DNA of 64,000 nucleotides from positions 1,860,001 through 1,924,000 of the forward strand of contig NZ_CP080767.1 of the NCBI RefSeq assembly GCF_019602855.1, written 5' to 3'. The notes beneath the pieces are model-generated. The model was not told the DNA's origin and ran no database searches. It worked only from the letters and a program-made list of their open reading frames with translations. This document shows positions 8,059-17,468 of this stretch, one piece after another. A program made the translations under genes and the position numbers. The stretch comes from Cupriavidus pinatubonensis (GTDB lineage Bacteria; Pseudomonadota; Gammaproteobacteria; Burkholderiales; Burkholderiaceae). Within the stretch, counting starts at the first letter, position 1. Each line of letters starts with the position of its first letter.

Positions 8059-9092
8059 TGGCCGTGCTCGACGTCAGCGCGGGAGCACAGGCGGCGCTCC
8101 GCAGCCTGCTCGCCGCGATGCTGCTGCTGGTATCGCAGGCAGCCCATGCGGCCTGCACCGCAACGCCCGCCATGCCGTACCTGCAGGCCATGAACGATAT
8201 GGCCGTGGTGACCACGCTGCCGGTGGGCAGCACCATACCGGGAACCGTGCGCAACTACACCTTCAGCGGAACGTGCGACAACGTGCCATCGCACGTGGTG
8301 CCTGGTGCGCAGATCGTGGCCTGCTACTACGGCTCGGGCACCGAAGGCTCGGACGGTGTTTACTCGACAGGCGTGCCGGGTATCGGCATTCGCATGCGCA
8401 ATGCCGCGGGGCAGCCCATCGCTCATGCTGCGGGCGTCTGGTGCAACACGACAGGGGAAGGGCTCGGCACCCTGAACGCGGACATGACGTACGCGGTTTC
8501 AGTCTCGATCGAGTTCGTCAAGACCGGCCCCGTCACCGGTGGCACGTTGGACCCGTCACAAACCCGGTTTGGCTTCGGGGTCTACCAGGGCTCGACCGCG
8601 GGTGCGCTTGGCGGGAGCGGGAACAACTATATCGGCTTCAGCGGCAATGCCGTGCCACGGCCCATCACTTGCAACGTGAACTACCCGTCGACCGTGACGC
8701 TCCAGCCTGTTCGCGCGGCCGATCTGCGCTCGCCGGGGGCGACAGCGGGGTCGGTGCCATTCTCCATAGGGGTGACGTGCGACACACCAGCCATCATCGG
8801 CGTCACCTTCGATGCGGCGCCCGGCACACCGATACAGGCGGCGCAGGCGGGCGTGCTCGGGGCGTCGGAAGCCGGTGCGCAGGGCACCGCCGCTGGTGTT
8901 GGCTTCCAGATCGTGACCGGAGGCAGCGATCAGCCCGTGGCGCTGCAGGGTCGCACTGCGCTGGGCAATATCCAGGCCAACGTTCCGGCCTCGTACAGCT
9001 ATGCGGTTCGCTACACCAGGCTGAACAACGGCTTGCCTGTGACGGCCGGTACGGTGACCAGCGCAGCGACGTTCACGTTCGATTACGAATAG
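8055..9092 (+). CDS. Fimbrial tip/adhesin-like protein
   Basis: The 345-residue protein starts at ATG 8055, overlapping the usher stop, with AAGGAG five bases upstream. A signal peptide ends SQAAHA (about residue 33). The N-terminal domain has several cysteines (ACTATP, TCDNVP, IVACYYGSG, GVWCNTTGEG). A C-terminal pilin-like domain (about 200-345) has ITCNVNYPSTVTLQPV and VTCDTP and ends TSAATFTFDYE, as in type 1 pilus subunits. The two-domain form is typical of a tip adhesin. The receptor is unknown. It stops 16 bases before the end of the convergent regulator gene. Confidence 0.8.
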   Translation: MMAVLDVSAGAQAALRSLLAAMLLLVSQAAHAACTATPAMPYLQAMNDMAVVTTLPVGSTIPGTVRNYTFSGTCDNVPSHVVPGAQIVACYYGSGTEGSDGVYSTGVPGIGIRMRNAAGQPIAHAAGVWCNTTGEGLGTLNADMTYAVSVSIEFVKTGPVTGGTLDPSQTRFGFGVYQGSTAGALGGSGNNYIGFSGNAVPRPITCNVNYPSTVTLQPVRAADLRSPGATAGSVPFSIGVTCDTPAIIGVTFDAAPGTPIQAAQAGVLGASEAGAQGTAAGVGFQIVTGGSDQPVALQGRTALGNIQANVPASYSYAVRYTRLNNGLPVTAGTVTSAATFTFDYE

Positions 9093-9108
9093 GCAAACAG
9101 CTCCGCCA

Positions 9109-10731
<1,623 letters not shown>

Positions 10732-10878
10732 CTCATCTCCAGAATGCCTGCGGGCGCGAATCGATCCGGAGGGGAGCGTCCTGGCCTCGGTTTTCCGTAG
10801 CCTAACACGCGCGTTCGGGGCCTACGCAAACGCTGCCGCGATGCCAGATTCGCGTGTTGCACCGCAATAGCGACGGAT

Positions 10879-10918
10879 TTGATCATTTGGTGAAAACCGG
10901 CTTTTTCATCTCATCAAA
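10879..10918. promoter_or_regulatory. Paired upstream activating sequences for the DmpR-type activator
   Basis: Two imperfect palindromes, TTGATCATTTGGTGAA (10879-10894) and TTTCATCTCATCAAA (about 10904-10918), resemble the TTGATCAATTGATCAA type of DmpR/XylR activator sites. They lie about 75-115 bases before the -24 element, the usual distance for sigma-54 enhancers. Confidence 0.6.
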
Positions 10919-10992
10919 TCGTCAAGCGACCTCGGCGCGCCAACCGCGCGCGACCTCCCGCCAGCCCTTGTGGCATATGGGCTCGTGTCCCG

Positions 10993-11008
10993 TGGCACGG
11001 CCTTCGCT
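10993..11008 (+). promoter_or_regulatory. Sigma-54 (-24/-12) promoter of the phenol hydroxylase operon
   Basis: TGGCAC, five bases, then TCGCT matches TGGCAC-N5-TTGCW with one mismatch and exact GG-to-GC spacing. It is 62 bases before the first hydroxylase gene and downstream of the activator sites, as in dmp and pox operons. Confidence 0.75.
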
Positions 11009-11069
11009 ATATGTCTCCTCACCAAAAACAGCGCACGCCAGCCGGTGTGCAGCGCAAAAGGAGCGAGAC

Positions 11070-11324
11070 ATGACCACGCCCATCGTCCATTCCGCCTCGT
11101 CAGCTTCCCGCCGGTCGCAGCCCTACGTCCGGGTGACCTCGCACGGCCAGCAATGGGTCGAGTTCGAGTTCTCGCTCGGAGACCCCGCGCTGTATGTGGA
11201 GCTGGTCATGCGCCCTGACCAGTTCACCGCGTTCTGCGCGGCGCAGTGCGCCATCACGGTGTCGCATCAGCTCGGCCGTGCGCTGGAACGCGAACGCGAC
11301 AAATGGTGCGAGACCGTGGCCTGA
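11070..11324 (+). CDS. dmpK: Phenol hydroxylase assembly/activation protein (DmpK type)
   Basis: The 84-residue protein contains PYVRVTSHGQQWVEFEFSLGDP and VMRPDQFTAFCAAQCAITVS, typical of the small DmpK/PhlK/PoxA component. DmpK is not part of the purified enzyme but is needed to make active oxygenase, probably by helping iron loading. The ATG at 11070 follows AAAGGAG at ideal spacing; the frame is open upstream but without support. It is the first gene after the sigma-54 promoter. Confidence 0.92.
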   Translation: MTTPIVHSASSASRRSQPYVRVTSHGQQWVEFEFSLGDPALYVELVMRPDQFTAFCAAQCAITVSHQLGRALERERDKWCETVA

Positions 11325-11371
11325 AGCCGCGGCGGCACGACATCCACCAGGGAGACAGGAGAGCCCACATC

Positions 11372-12394
11372 ATGCAAATCGATATCCGCACGGACAGCGT
11401 CAGCCCGATCCGCCAGACCTTCGCCAACCTGGCGCGCCGCCTCGGCGCAGACAAGCCGGCCACGCGCTACCAGGAGGCAATGTACGACCTGCAGCCGGAA
11501 ACCAGCTTCCACTACCGCCCGCTGTGGCAGCCACAGTACGAGCTGTACGACGCGCGCCGCACGCAGGTGGTCATGCAGGACTGGTACGCGCTGAAGGACC
11601 CGCGCCAGTTCTACTACGGCAGCTACGTCAACGCCCGCGCACGCCAGCAGGAAACGATGGAAAAGAACCTGGAGTTCGTGGAGAAGCGCGGCCTGCTGGC
11701 ATCGCTGCCCGAGCCGCTGCGCGAGGTGCTGACGAGCGGCGTGGTGCCGCTGCGCCATGTCGAATGGGCGGCCAACATGAACAACGCCGCCATCACCGCG
11801 TATGGCTTTGGCTCCGCCATCACCGAAGCGGCGATGTTCCAGACGATGGATCGCCTCGGCATCGCGCAGTACCTGACCCGCATCGGCCTGCTGGTGGGCG
11901 ACAAGGCCGCCGTCGACGCGGCCAAGGCGGCATGGCTGGAAGACCTGGCCTGGCAGCCTCTGCGCCATGCGATCGAGGACCTGCTGGTGCGCGATGACTG
12001 GTTCGAACTGCACGTTGCGCAGAACCTGGTGATGGACGGGCTGCTGTACCCACTGATCTACCAGCGCCTCGATGCACGCCTGTCCGCCGAAAGCCCGGCG
12101 TTCTCGCTGGTCACCGACTTCATGAACGCCTGGTACGCCGAGACGGCGCGCTGGGTTGATGCCACGGTCAAAACCGCTGCGCAGGAGTCGCCCGAGAACG
12201 CCAGCGTGATCGCCGGCTATGCCTTCACCTGGCTCGACCGCTTCCAGCATGCGCTGGCACCGCTCGCGCGCCGCCTGTTCGCTGGCGATGCTGGAGCTGC
12301 GCTGGACGAGTCTGTGGCCGCTCTGACCAAGCGGCTTGCGGGACTGGGTCTGACCCGTGCCACTGACGAAACACCGGCTAAGGCCGCTGCCTGA
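11372..12394 (+). CDS. dmpL: Phenol hydroxylase oxygenase beta subunit (DmpL type)
   Basis: The 340-residue protein belongs to the ferritin-like oxygenase beta subunits: FHYRPLWQPQYELYDARRT near the N-terminus, then VEWAANMNNAAITAYGFGSAI and a helical C-terminus. It lacks the diiron ligands, as expected for beta subunits, and builds the (alpha-beta-gamma)2 hydroxylase with DmpN and DmpO. The start at 11372 follows GGAGACAGGAG. Gene order dmpK-L-M-N-O-P is preserved. Confidence 0.95.
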   Translation: MQIDIRTDSVSPIRQTFANLARRLGADKPATRYQEAMYDLQPETSFHYRPLWQPQYELYDARRTQVVMQDWYALKDPRQFYYGSYVNARARQQETMEKNLEFVEKRGLLASLPEPLREVLTSGVVPLRHVEWAANMNNAAITAYGFGSAITEAAMFQTMDRLGIAQYLTRIGLLVGDKAAVDAAKAAWLEDLAWQPLRHAIEDLLVRDDWFELHVAQNLVMDGLLYPLIYQRLDARLSAESPAFSLVTDFMNAWYAETARWVDATVKTAAQESPENASVIAGYAFTWLDRFQHALAPLARRLFAGDAGAALDESVAALTKRLAGLGLTRATDETPAKAAA

Positions 12395-12410
12395 CACCGA
12401 GGAGACCGCC

Positions 12411-12683
12411 ATGACCGCACAGATCGTATTCATCGCGCTGCAGGCCAACGAGGAGATGCGTCCCGTCATCGACGCCATCGAGGCCGACAACCCGCACGCC
12501 ACCGTCAACCGCTACCCGGCCATGGTCAAGATCGACGCGCCCGGACGGCTCGAGATCAACCGCGCCAGCGTGGAAGAGCGCATGGGACGCGCGTGGGACG
12601 TGCAGGAACTGCAGCTCGGCCTGATCTCGCTGGCCGGCAACATCGACGAGACCGAAGACCAGTTCGTGCTGGCCTGGCACTGA
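12411..12683 (+). CDS. dmpM: Phenol hydroxylase regulatory (coupling) protein (DmpM type)
   Basis: The 90-residue product is the cofactor-less effector protein of bacterial multicomponent monooxygenases (MmoB/DmpM family). It starts MTAQIVFIALQANEEMRPVIDAIE and contains RYPAMVKIDAPGRLEI. It binds the oxygenase near the diiron site and tunes turnover. GAGGAGACC precedes the ATG; an upstream in-frame start at 12357 would overlap dmpL and is unlikely. Confidence 0.94.
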   Translation: MTAQIVFIALQANEEMRPVIDAIEADNPHATVNRYPAMVKIDAPGRLEINRASVEERMGRAWDVQELQLGLISLAGNIDETEDQFVLAWH

Positions 12684-12720
12684 GCCGGACATCAAACCCG
12701 ACATACCAGGAGACAAGGAC

Positions 12721-14313
12721 ATGACCACCGCCACCGCAATCGCCTCCGCCGCTCGGCAAGCCGCCAGGCCCAAGCTGTCGCTCAAGGAAAAGTACGCCAT
12801 CCTTACGCGCGACCTCGGCTGGGAAACGACCTATCAGCCGATGGATGCCGTATTCCCGCAAGACAAGTTCGAAGGCATCGTGATCCATGACTGGGATGGG
12901 TGGGAAGACCCGTTCCGCCTGACCATGGACGCGTACTGGAAATTCCAGTCCGAGAAGGAACGCAAGCTGTACGCGATCATCGACGCGTTCCAGCAGAACA
13001 ACGGCCAGCTCAACGTCACCGATGCGCGCTACGTGAACGCACTGAAGGTGTTCCTGACCGGCGTGTCGCCACTGGAATATGCCGCGCACCGCGGCTTCGC
13101 GATGGCCGGCCGCACGCTGCGCGGCGTCGGCGCGCGCGTGGCGTGCCAGATGCAGTCGGTCGACGAGCTGCGCCACTGCCAGACCCAGATCCACACCATC
13201 AGCCACTACAACAAGTACTTCAACGGCTTTGCCGACTGGCGCCACCTGCATGACCGGCTGTGGTACCTGTCGGTGCCGAAGTCGTACTTCGAGGACGCCA
13301 TGACGGCGGGGCCGTTCGAGTTCATCACGGCGATCTCGTTCTCGTTCGAATATGTGCTGACCAACCTGCTGTTCATGCCGTTCATGTCGGGCGCGGCGTA
13401 CAACGGCGACATGGCCACCGTGACGTTCGGTTTCTCGGCGCAGTCGGACGAATCGCGCCACATGACCCTCGGACTCGAAGTGGTGAAGTTCATGCTGGAA
13501 CAGGACCCGGCGAATCGCCCGATCATCCAGAAGTGGATCGACAAGTGGTTCTGGCGCGGCTACAGGCTGCTCACGCTGGTGGCGATGATGATGGACTACA
13601 TGCTGCCCAAACGCGTGATGAGCTGGAAGGAAGCGTGGGAGATTTACTTCGAGCAGAACGGCGGTGCGCTGTTCGCCGACCTGGCACGCTATGGCATCCG
13701 CATGCCGAAGTACCACGAGCAGGCCGCCAAGGAGAAGGACCACCTGTCGCACATCGCATGGTCGATCTTCTATAACTTCAACCACGCCGCGGCGATCCAC
13801 ACCTGGGTGCCTGAACCATCGGAAATGGACTGGCTCGCGGAGAAGTATCCCGACAGCTTCGACAAGCACTACCGCCCGCGCTTCGACTACTGGCAGCAGC
13901 AACAGGAGGCAGGGCAGCGCTGGTTCAACCCTGGCCTGCCGATGTTGTGCCAGGTGTGCCAGATCCCGATGGCCTTCACCGAGCCGGGTGACCCCACCCA
14001 GATCTGCTACCGCGAGGCCGAGCACGACGGCGACCACTATCACTTCTGCTCCGACGGCTGCCGCGACATCTTCCTCGGCGAACCCGAGAAATACGTCCAG
14101 GCCTGGCTGCCGGTGCACCAGATCTTCCAGGGCAATTGCGGCGGCGCCACGTTGCCTGAAGTGCTGGACTGGTACCACCTGCGTCCCGAAGACCGCGGCG
14201 ACTATGCCGATTCACAGGACCGCGCGAACTGGCAGCGCTGGACCGGGGCCCAGAGCGCGCAGCCGGCGGAGCAGGGCAGTGGCGCCGCGTGCTGCGACCA
14301 CAAACACGACTAA
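12721..14313 (+). CDS. dmpN: Phenol hydroxylase oxygenase alpha subunit (diiron)
   Basis: The 530-residue catalytic subunit has the two carboxylate/His sets of the family: E119, E149 and H152 (DELRH), then E210, E244 and H247 (DESRH), with the same spacing as in toluene and phenol monooxygenases. The C-terminal region (about 405-455) has a Cys-rich YHS-like zinc module (CQVCQIP and HFCSDGCRD). It hydroxylates phenol to catechol with O2 and electrons from DmpP. The tail ends in a CCDHKHD segment rich in possible metal ligands. Confidence 0.97.
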   Translation: MTTATAIASAARQAARPKLSLKEKYAILTRDLGWETTYQPMDAVFPQDKFEGIVIHDWDGWEDPFRLTMDAYWKFQSEKERKLYAIIDAFQQNNGQLNVTDARYVNALKVFLTGVSPLEYAAHRGFAMAGRTLRGVGARVACQMQSVDELRHCQTQIHTISHYNKYFNGFADWRHLHDRLWYLSVPKSYFEDAMTAGPFEFITAISFSFEYVLTNLLFMPFMSGAAYNGDMATVTFGFSAQSDESRHMTLGLEVVKFMLEQDPANRPIIQKWIDKWFWRGYRLLTLVAMMMDYMLPKRVMSWKEAWEIYFEQNGGALFADLARYGIRMPKYHEQAAKEKDHLSHIAWSIFYNFNHAAAIHTWVPEPSEMDWLAEKYPDSFDKHYRPRFDYWQQQQEAGQRWFNPGLPMLCQVCQIPMAFTEPGDPTQICYREAEHDGDHYHFCSDGCRDIFLGEPEKYVQAWLPVHQIFQGNCGGATLPEVLDWYHLRPEDRGDYADSQDRANWQRWTGAQSAQPAEQGSGAACCDHKHD

Positions 14314-14332
14314 GAACGAACCGGAGACCACC

Positions 14333-14695
14333 ATGCCAGTCATCGCACTGAACCCGGGCTACGCGGGCGAAACCCGCGACCGCGTCGAGAACTTCCACGG
14401 CAACCAGCTCGTGTATTTCGGCTGGGACCAGCACCTGCTGTTCTGCAGCCCGTTCACGCTGCCGCTGCCGCCCGACATGCCGTTCGGCACCATGGTCAGC
14501 GACGTCATCGCGCCACTGCTCGCCGCGCATCCCGAAGGCGCGGCTATCGACTGGACGCAGGTGCAGTGGCTGCTCGGCGGCGAGCCCTTTGCGCCGGATG
14601 CGGACGCCAGCCTGGCCGTCAACGGGCTCGGCCACAAGTCGCTACTGCGCCTGCGCACGCCGGAACTCCGCGGCATTGCCGGCTCGTGCAACTGA
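14333..14695 (+). CDS. dmpO: Phenol hydroxylase oxygenase gamma subunit (DmpO type)
   Basis: The 120-residue protein matches the small gamma subunit: MPVIALNPGYAGETRDRVENFHGNQ at the N-terminus and VQWLLGGEPFAPD in the second half. It stabilises the oxygenase and docks the partners. CGGAGACC precedes the ATG. The frame is open far upstream inside dmpN, but only the part from 14333 is coding. Confidence 0.93.
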   Translation: MPVIALNPGYAGETRDRVENFHGNQLVYFGWDQHLLFCSPFTLPLPPDMPFGTMVSDVIAPLLAAHPEGAAIDWTQVQWLLGGEPFAPDADASLAVNGLGHKSLLRLRTPELRGIAGSCN

Positions 14696-14711
14696 CCTCA
14701 CGGAGGCTGCC

Positions 14712-15770
14712 ATGACCTACCAACTGACCATCGAGCCCCTCGGGCAGACCATAGGCATCGAGGAAGGCCAAACCGTGCTCGACGCGTGCCTGCGCGCCGG
14801 CGTGTGGTTGCCGCATGCGTGCGGCCACGGTCTATGCGGGACCTGCAAGGTGCAGACGCTCGAAGGCGAACTCGATCACGGCGAAGCATCGCCATTCGCG
14901 CTGATGGATTTCGAGCGCGAAGAAGCCAAGTGCCTGGCCTGCTGCGCGAAGCCGATGTCCGACATGGTGATCGAGGTCGATATCGAGCCCGATCCCGATG
15001 CGCAGTGCCTGCCGCTGATGGATTTCACCGCGGAAGTCGTGCGCATCGAGGCGCTGACGCCCACCATCAAGGGCGTGTTCCTGCGCATCGAAGGCGAGCC
15101 GCTGCAGTTCCAGCCGGGCCAGTACGTCAACGTGTGGATCGGCAAGGAAGCCGCGCCACGCGCCTTCTCCATCGCCAGTGCGCCGACCGCGGGCGAGATC
15201 GAACTGAACATCCGGCTCGTGCCCGGCGGCAGTGCGACGACCTATGTGCACGAACAACTTAGCGTGGGTGAGCGCCTGCAGCTGTCGGGCCCGCTGGGCC
15301 GGTTCTTCGTGCGCAAGAGCGATCCGCGGCCGCTGGTGTTCATGGCGGGCGGCTCGGGACTGTCAAGCCCGCGTTCGATGATCCTGGACCTGCTGGAATC
15401 GGGTGACCAACGCGAAATCGTGCTGGTGCAGGGCGCACGCAATGCCGGCGAACTGTACTACCGCGATGCCTTCGAAGCGCTCGCACGGCAGCATGACAAC
15501 TTCACCTACCTGCCGGTGCTGTCGGGCGAGCCCGAGCAAAGCGACTGGGGCGGCGAGCGCGGCTATGTACACGATCTTGCAAGCCGTCATTTCAGCCAAG
15601 ACTTCCGCGGCTGGCGTGCCTACCTGTGCGGGCCGCCGCCGATGATCGAGGCTTGCATCGCCACGTTGATGCAAGGCCGCCTGTTCGAGAAAGACATCTT
15701 CACCGAGAAGTTCCTGTCGGCAGCCGACGCGAGCCAGGCCACCCGCAGCCCGCTGTTCCGCTCGCTCTGA
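14712..15770 (+). CDS. dmpP: Phenol hydroxylase reductase (2Fe-2S ferredoxin plus FAD/NAD domains)
   Basis: The 352-residue protein has an N-terminal plant-type ferredoxin domain with C37, C42, C45 and C77 ligating 2Fe-2S. An FAD domain follows with the PRAFSIA motif (RxxS type), then a NAD(P)H domain with GGSGLSSPRSM and a C-terminal CGPPPM segment. It passes electrons from NADH to the DmpN diiron centre. ACGGAGGCTGCC is the ribosome-binding site. It is the last subunit of the operon. Confidence 0.96.
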   Translation: MTYQLTIEPLGQTIGIEEGQTVLDACLRAGVWLPHACGHGLCGTCKVQTLEGELDHGEASPFALMDFEREEAKCLACCAKPMSDMVIEVDIEPDPDAQCLPLMDFTAEVVRIEALTPTIKGVFLRIEGEPLQFQPGQYVNVWIGKEAAPRAFSIASAPTAGEIELNIRLVPGGSATTYVHEQLSVGERLQLSGPLGRFFVRKSDPRPLVFMAGGSGLSSPRSMILDLLESGDQREIVLVQGARNAGELYYRDAFEALARQHDNFTYLPVLSGEPEQSDWGGERGYVHDLASRHFSQDFRGWRAYLCGPPPMIEACIATLMQGRLFEKDIFTEKFLSAADASQATRSPLFRSL

Positions 15771-15815
15771 TACCGCAGCATCAGCCGCATTCCCACAAGG
15801 CCATAGGAGACAACC

Positions 15816-16733
15816 ATGGACAAGATCGCCATCGACACCGTGCTCAACCGCATCGAGGAAACCACGGGCCAGAACGCCAACCCACGTATCACTACCATCG
15901 TGCACCGGATGGTGCGCGACCTTTTTTACATGATCGAGGACCTCGACATCCAGCCCGAGGAGTTCTGGGCCGGCCTCAACTACCTGGCCGAGGCTGGCCG
16001 CAGCGGCGAACTGGGCCTGATCGCTCCAGGACTTGGCTTTGACCACTTCCTGGACCTGCGCATGGACGAGGCCGAGGCGCGCGCGGGCATCGCAGGCGGC
16101 ACGCCGCGTACCATCGAAGGCCCGCTGTACGTGGCCGGCGCACCGGTTGCACAAGGTGAAGCCCGGCTTGACGACGGCACCGACGACGGCGAGGTGCTGG
16201 TGATGGAAGGGCAGGTATTCGACAACGCCGGCAAGCCGCTGCCCGGCGCGAACGTGGAAGTCTGGCACGCGAATTCGATGGGCAACTACTCGTACTTCGA
16301 TCCGACCCAGAGTGCGTTCAACCTGCGCCGTACCATCGTGACCGACAGTGAAGGGCGCTACCGCCTGCGCAGCATTGTTCCGGTCGGCTACAGCGTGCCG
16401 CCGAATGGGGCCACCGACCGCCTGCTGAAGCAGCTCGACCGACACGGCACGCGGCCGGCCCACATCCACTTCTTCGTGTCGGCACCCGGTCACCGCAAGC
16501 TGACCACGCAGATCAACATCGATGGCGATCCGTACCTGTGGGATGACTTCGCGTTCGCCACGCGCGAAGGGCTGGTGCCACCGGTGACACGCGTCGAGGA
16601 CGCTGCAGCACTGCAGGCGCTGGGCGTCGACAAGCCGTTCTCACTGATCCGGTTCAACTTCACGCTGCATGCCGACAGGGCCGATGCACCGCAGGCGGAG
16701 GTCGCGCGTCAGCGCGCGGCCGTGACAGCCTGA
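15816..16733 (+). CDS. catA: Catechol 1,2-dioxygenase (intradiol, ortho-cleavage)
   Basis: The 305-residue protein has an N-terminal helical dimerisation domain (about 1-100) and a beta-sandwich domain with Fe(III) ligands: a Tyr in GNYSYFDP (158/160), Y192 (VPVGYSVP), H216 and H218 (RPAHIHFF). LRRTIVTDSEGRYR is diagnostic. It cleaves catechol to cis,cis-muconate. It follows dmpP by 45 bases with AGGAGAC before the ATG, so phenol hydroxylation and ring cleavage are likely one transcript. No meta-cleavage 2,3-dioxygenase is present, in contrast to the dmp plasmid operon. Confidence 0.96.
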   Translation: MDKIAIDTVLNRIEETTGQNANPRITTIVHRMVRDLFYMIEDLDIQPEEFWAGLNYLAEAGRSGELGLIAPGLGFDHFLDLRMDEAEARAGIAGGTPRTIEGPLYVAGAPVAQGEARLDDGTDDGEVLVMEGQVFDNAGKPLPGANVEVWHANSMGNYSYFDPTQSAFNLRRTIVTDSEGRYRLRSIVPVGYSVPPNGATDRLLKQLDRHGTRPAHIHFFVSAPGHRKLTTQINIDGDPYLWDDFAFATREGLVPPVTRVEDAAALQALGVDKPFSLIRFNFTLHADRADAPQAEVARQRAAVTA

Positions 16734-16740
16734 GAGAAGG

Positions 16741-16773
16741 GCGCCAGCGTGCGCGGCGACAGCACGCTGGCGC
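16741..16773 (+). terminator. Strong hairpin after catA, probable terminator
   Basis: Twelve-base perfect arms, GCGCCAGCGTGC and GCACGCTGGCGC, flank a nine-base loop seven bases after the catA stop. No T run follows, so termination efficiency is uncertain; it may act mainly in 3'-end protection. Confidence 0.55.
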
Positions 16774-16992
16774 GCGCAAGTCTGCGGCGTCCCGGTGTTG
16801 TCAGTACCGAGCCAACAGAGCGGCAGCCCTTACGGTCAGAAGCCGCCCGTAATGCGTGGCGTTTTCCACACTTGCCTGCCTTCAAAGGCATCCCGCCATT
16901 TCCGAGGGGGCGTGCAAGGCACGAACGCTCCTTGCTGGCGGGAAAATTGCTTCTCCTCCTGTGTGAAGCCACTCGCACAGTCTGGAGGTTCC

Positions 16993-17385
16993 ATGCACGC
17001 ACGCATCACCGCTCACAAGGGGATCCTGGTTGTCGAACTGGTGCAGAACCCGGCGCCGGAAGCGGGCGCCACCGGTGTCCGCTCCAACCTTGAAAAGCTC
17101 CGCAACCTGGGCACGATTGTCCACGACACGCGGCGGTACCTGGGCGTTTCAGAAGAGGCGCTGGCGCTGCTGAAGGTCGTCAAGCGTGGCCTCGACCGCA
17201 TCGGCGATTTCGCGTGGTTCCGCAGCGACGACGGCGTAGATCATTTTGCCTGGCTTGGCGGCCCGAAGCGGCTCGTCGATCCGAAAGAGGTCGCGACAGC
17301 CCGCAGCTATGAAATCCTGGGACATCAGGTCATCCCGAACGAAGTGCCTGCAGGGGCGAGGGCGGCCATCGAGGCCAACTTCTGA
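16993..17385 (+). CDS. Hypothetical protein, 130 residues
   Basis: I do not recognise the family. The ATG at 16993 follows TGGAGGTT at good spacing. The protein starts MHARITAHKGILVVELVQNP and looks soluble and globular with no signal peptide, and it contains GDFAWFRSDDGVDHFAWLGGPKRLVDP near residues 70-97. It is alone, between the catA hairpin and the convergent lipoprotein gene. Composition matches its neighbours. Confidence 0.65.
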   Translation: MHARITAHKGILVVELVQNPAPEAGATGVRSNLEKLRNLGTIVHDTRRYLGVSEEALALLKVVKRGLDRIGDFAWFRSDDGVDHFAWLGGPKRLVDPKEVATARSYEILGHQVIPNEVPAGARAAIEANF

Positions 17386-17394
17386 ATCAGATAG

Positions 17395-17424
17395 AAAAAA
17401 CGGCGGCACGATAGCGTGCCGCCG
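17395..17424 (-). terminator. Intrinsic terminator of the repeat lipoprotein gene
   Basis: Perfect ten-base arms CGGCGGCACG and CGTGCCGCCG around ATAG (17401-17424), followed on the minus strand by a T run (17395-17400). It sits 45 bases after the stop of the minus-strand gene and also lies 16 bases after the convergent gene. Confidence 0.8.
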
Positions 17425-17468
17425 CCGTCCCAATCGGACGCGCCACGGTTGTGGCACGTCCGGGGGGT

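Noticed and set aside
10969-10984. Second TGGCAT element as a sigma-54 promoter
   Set aside because: The -12 part does not match at the required spacing; the element at 10993 is better.
12556-14178. 540-residue minus-strand frame
   Set aside because: Complement of dmpM and dmpN in a GC-rich frame; His/Val/Arg-rich with no domain.
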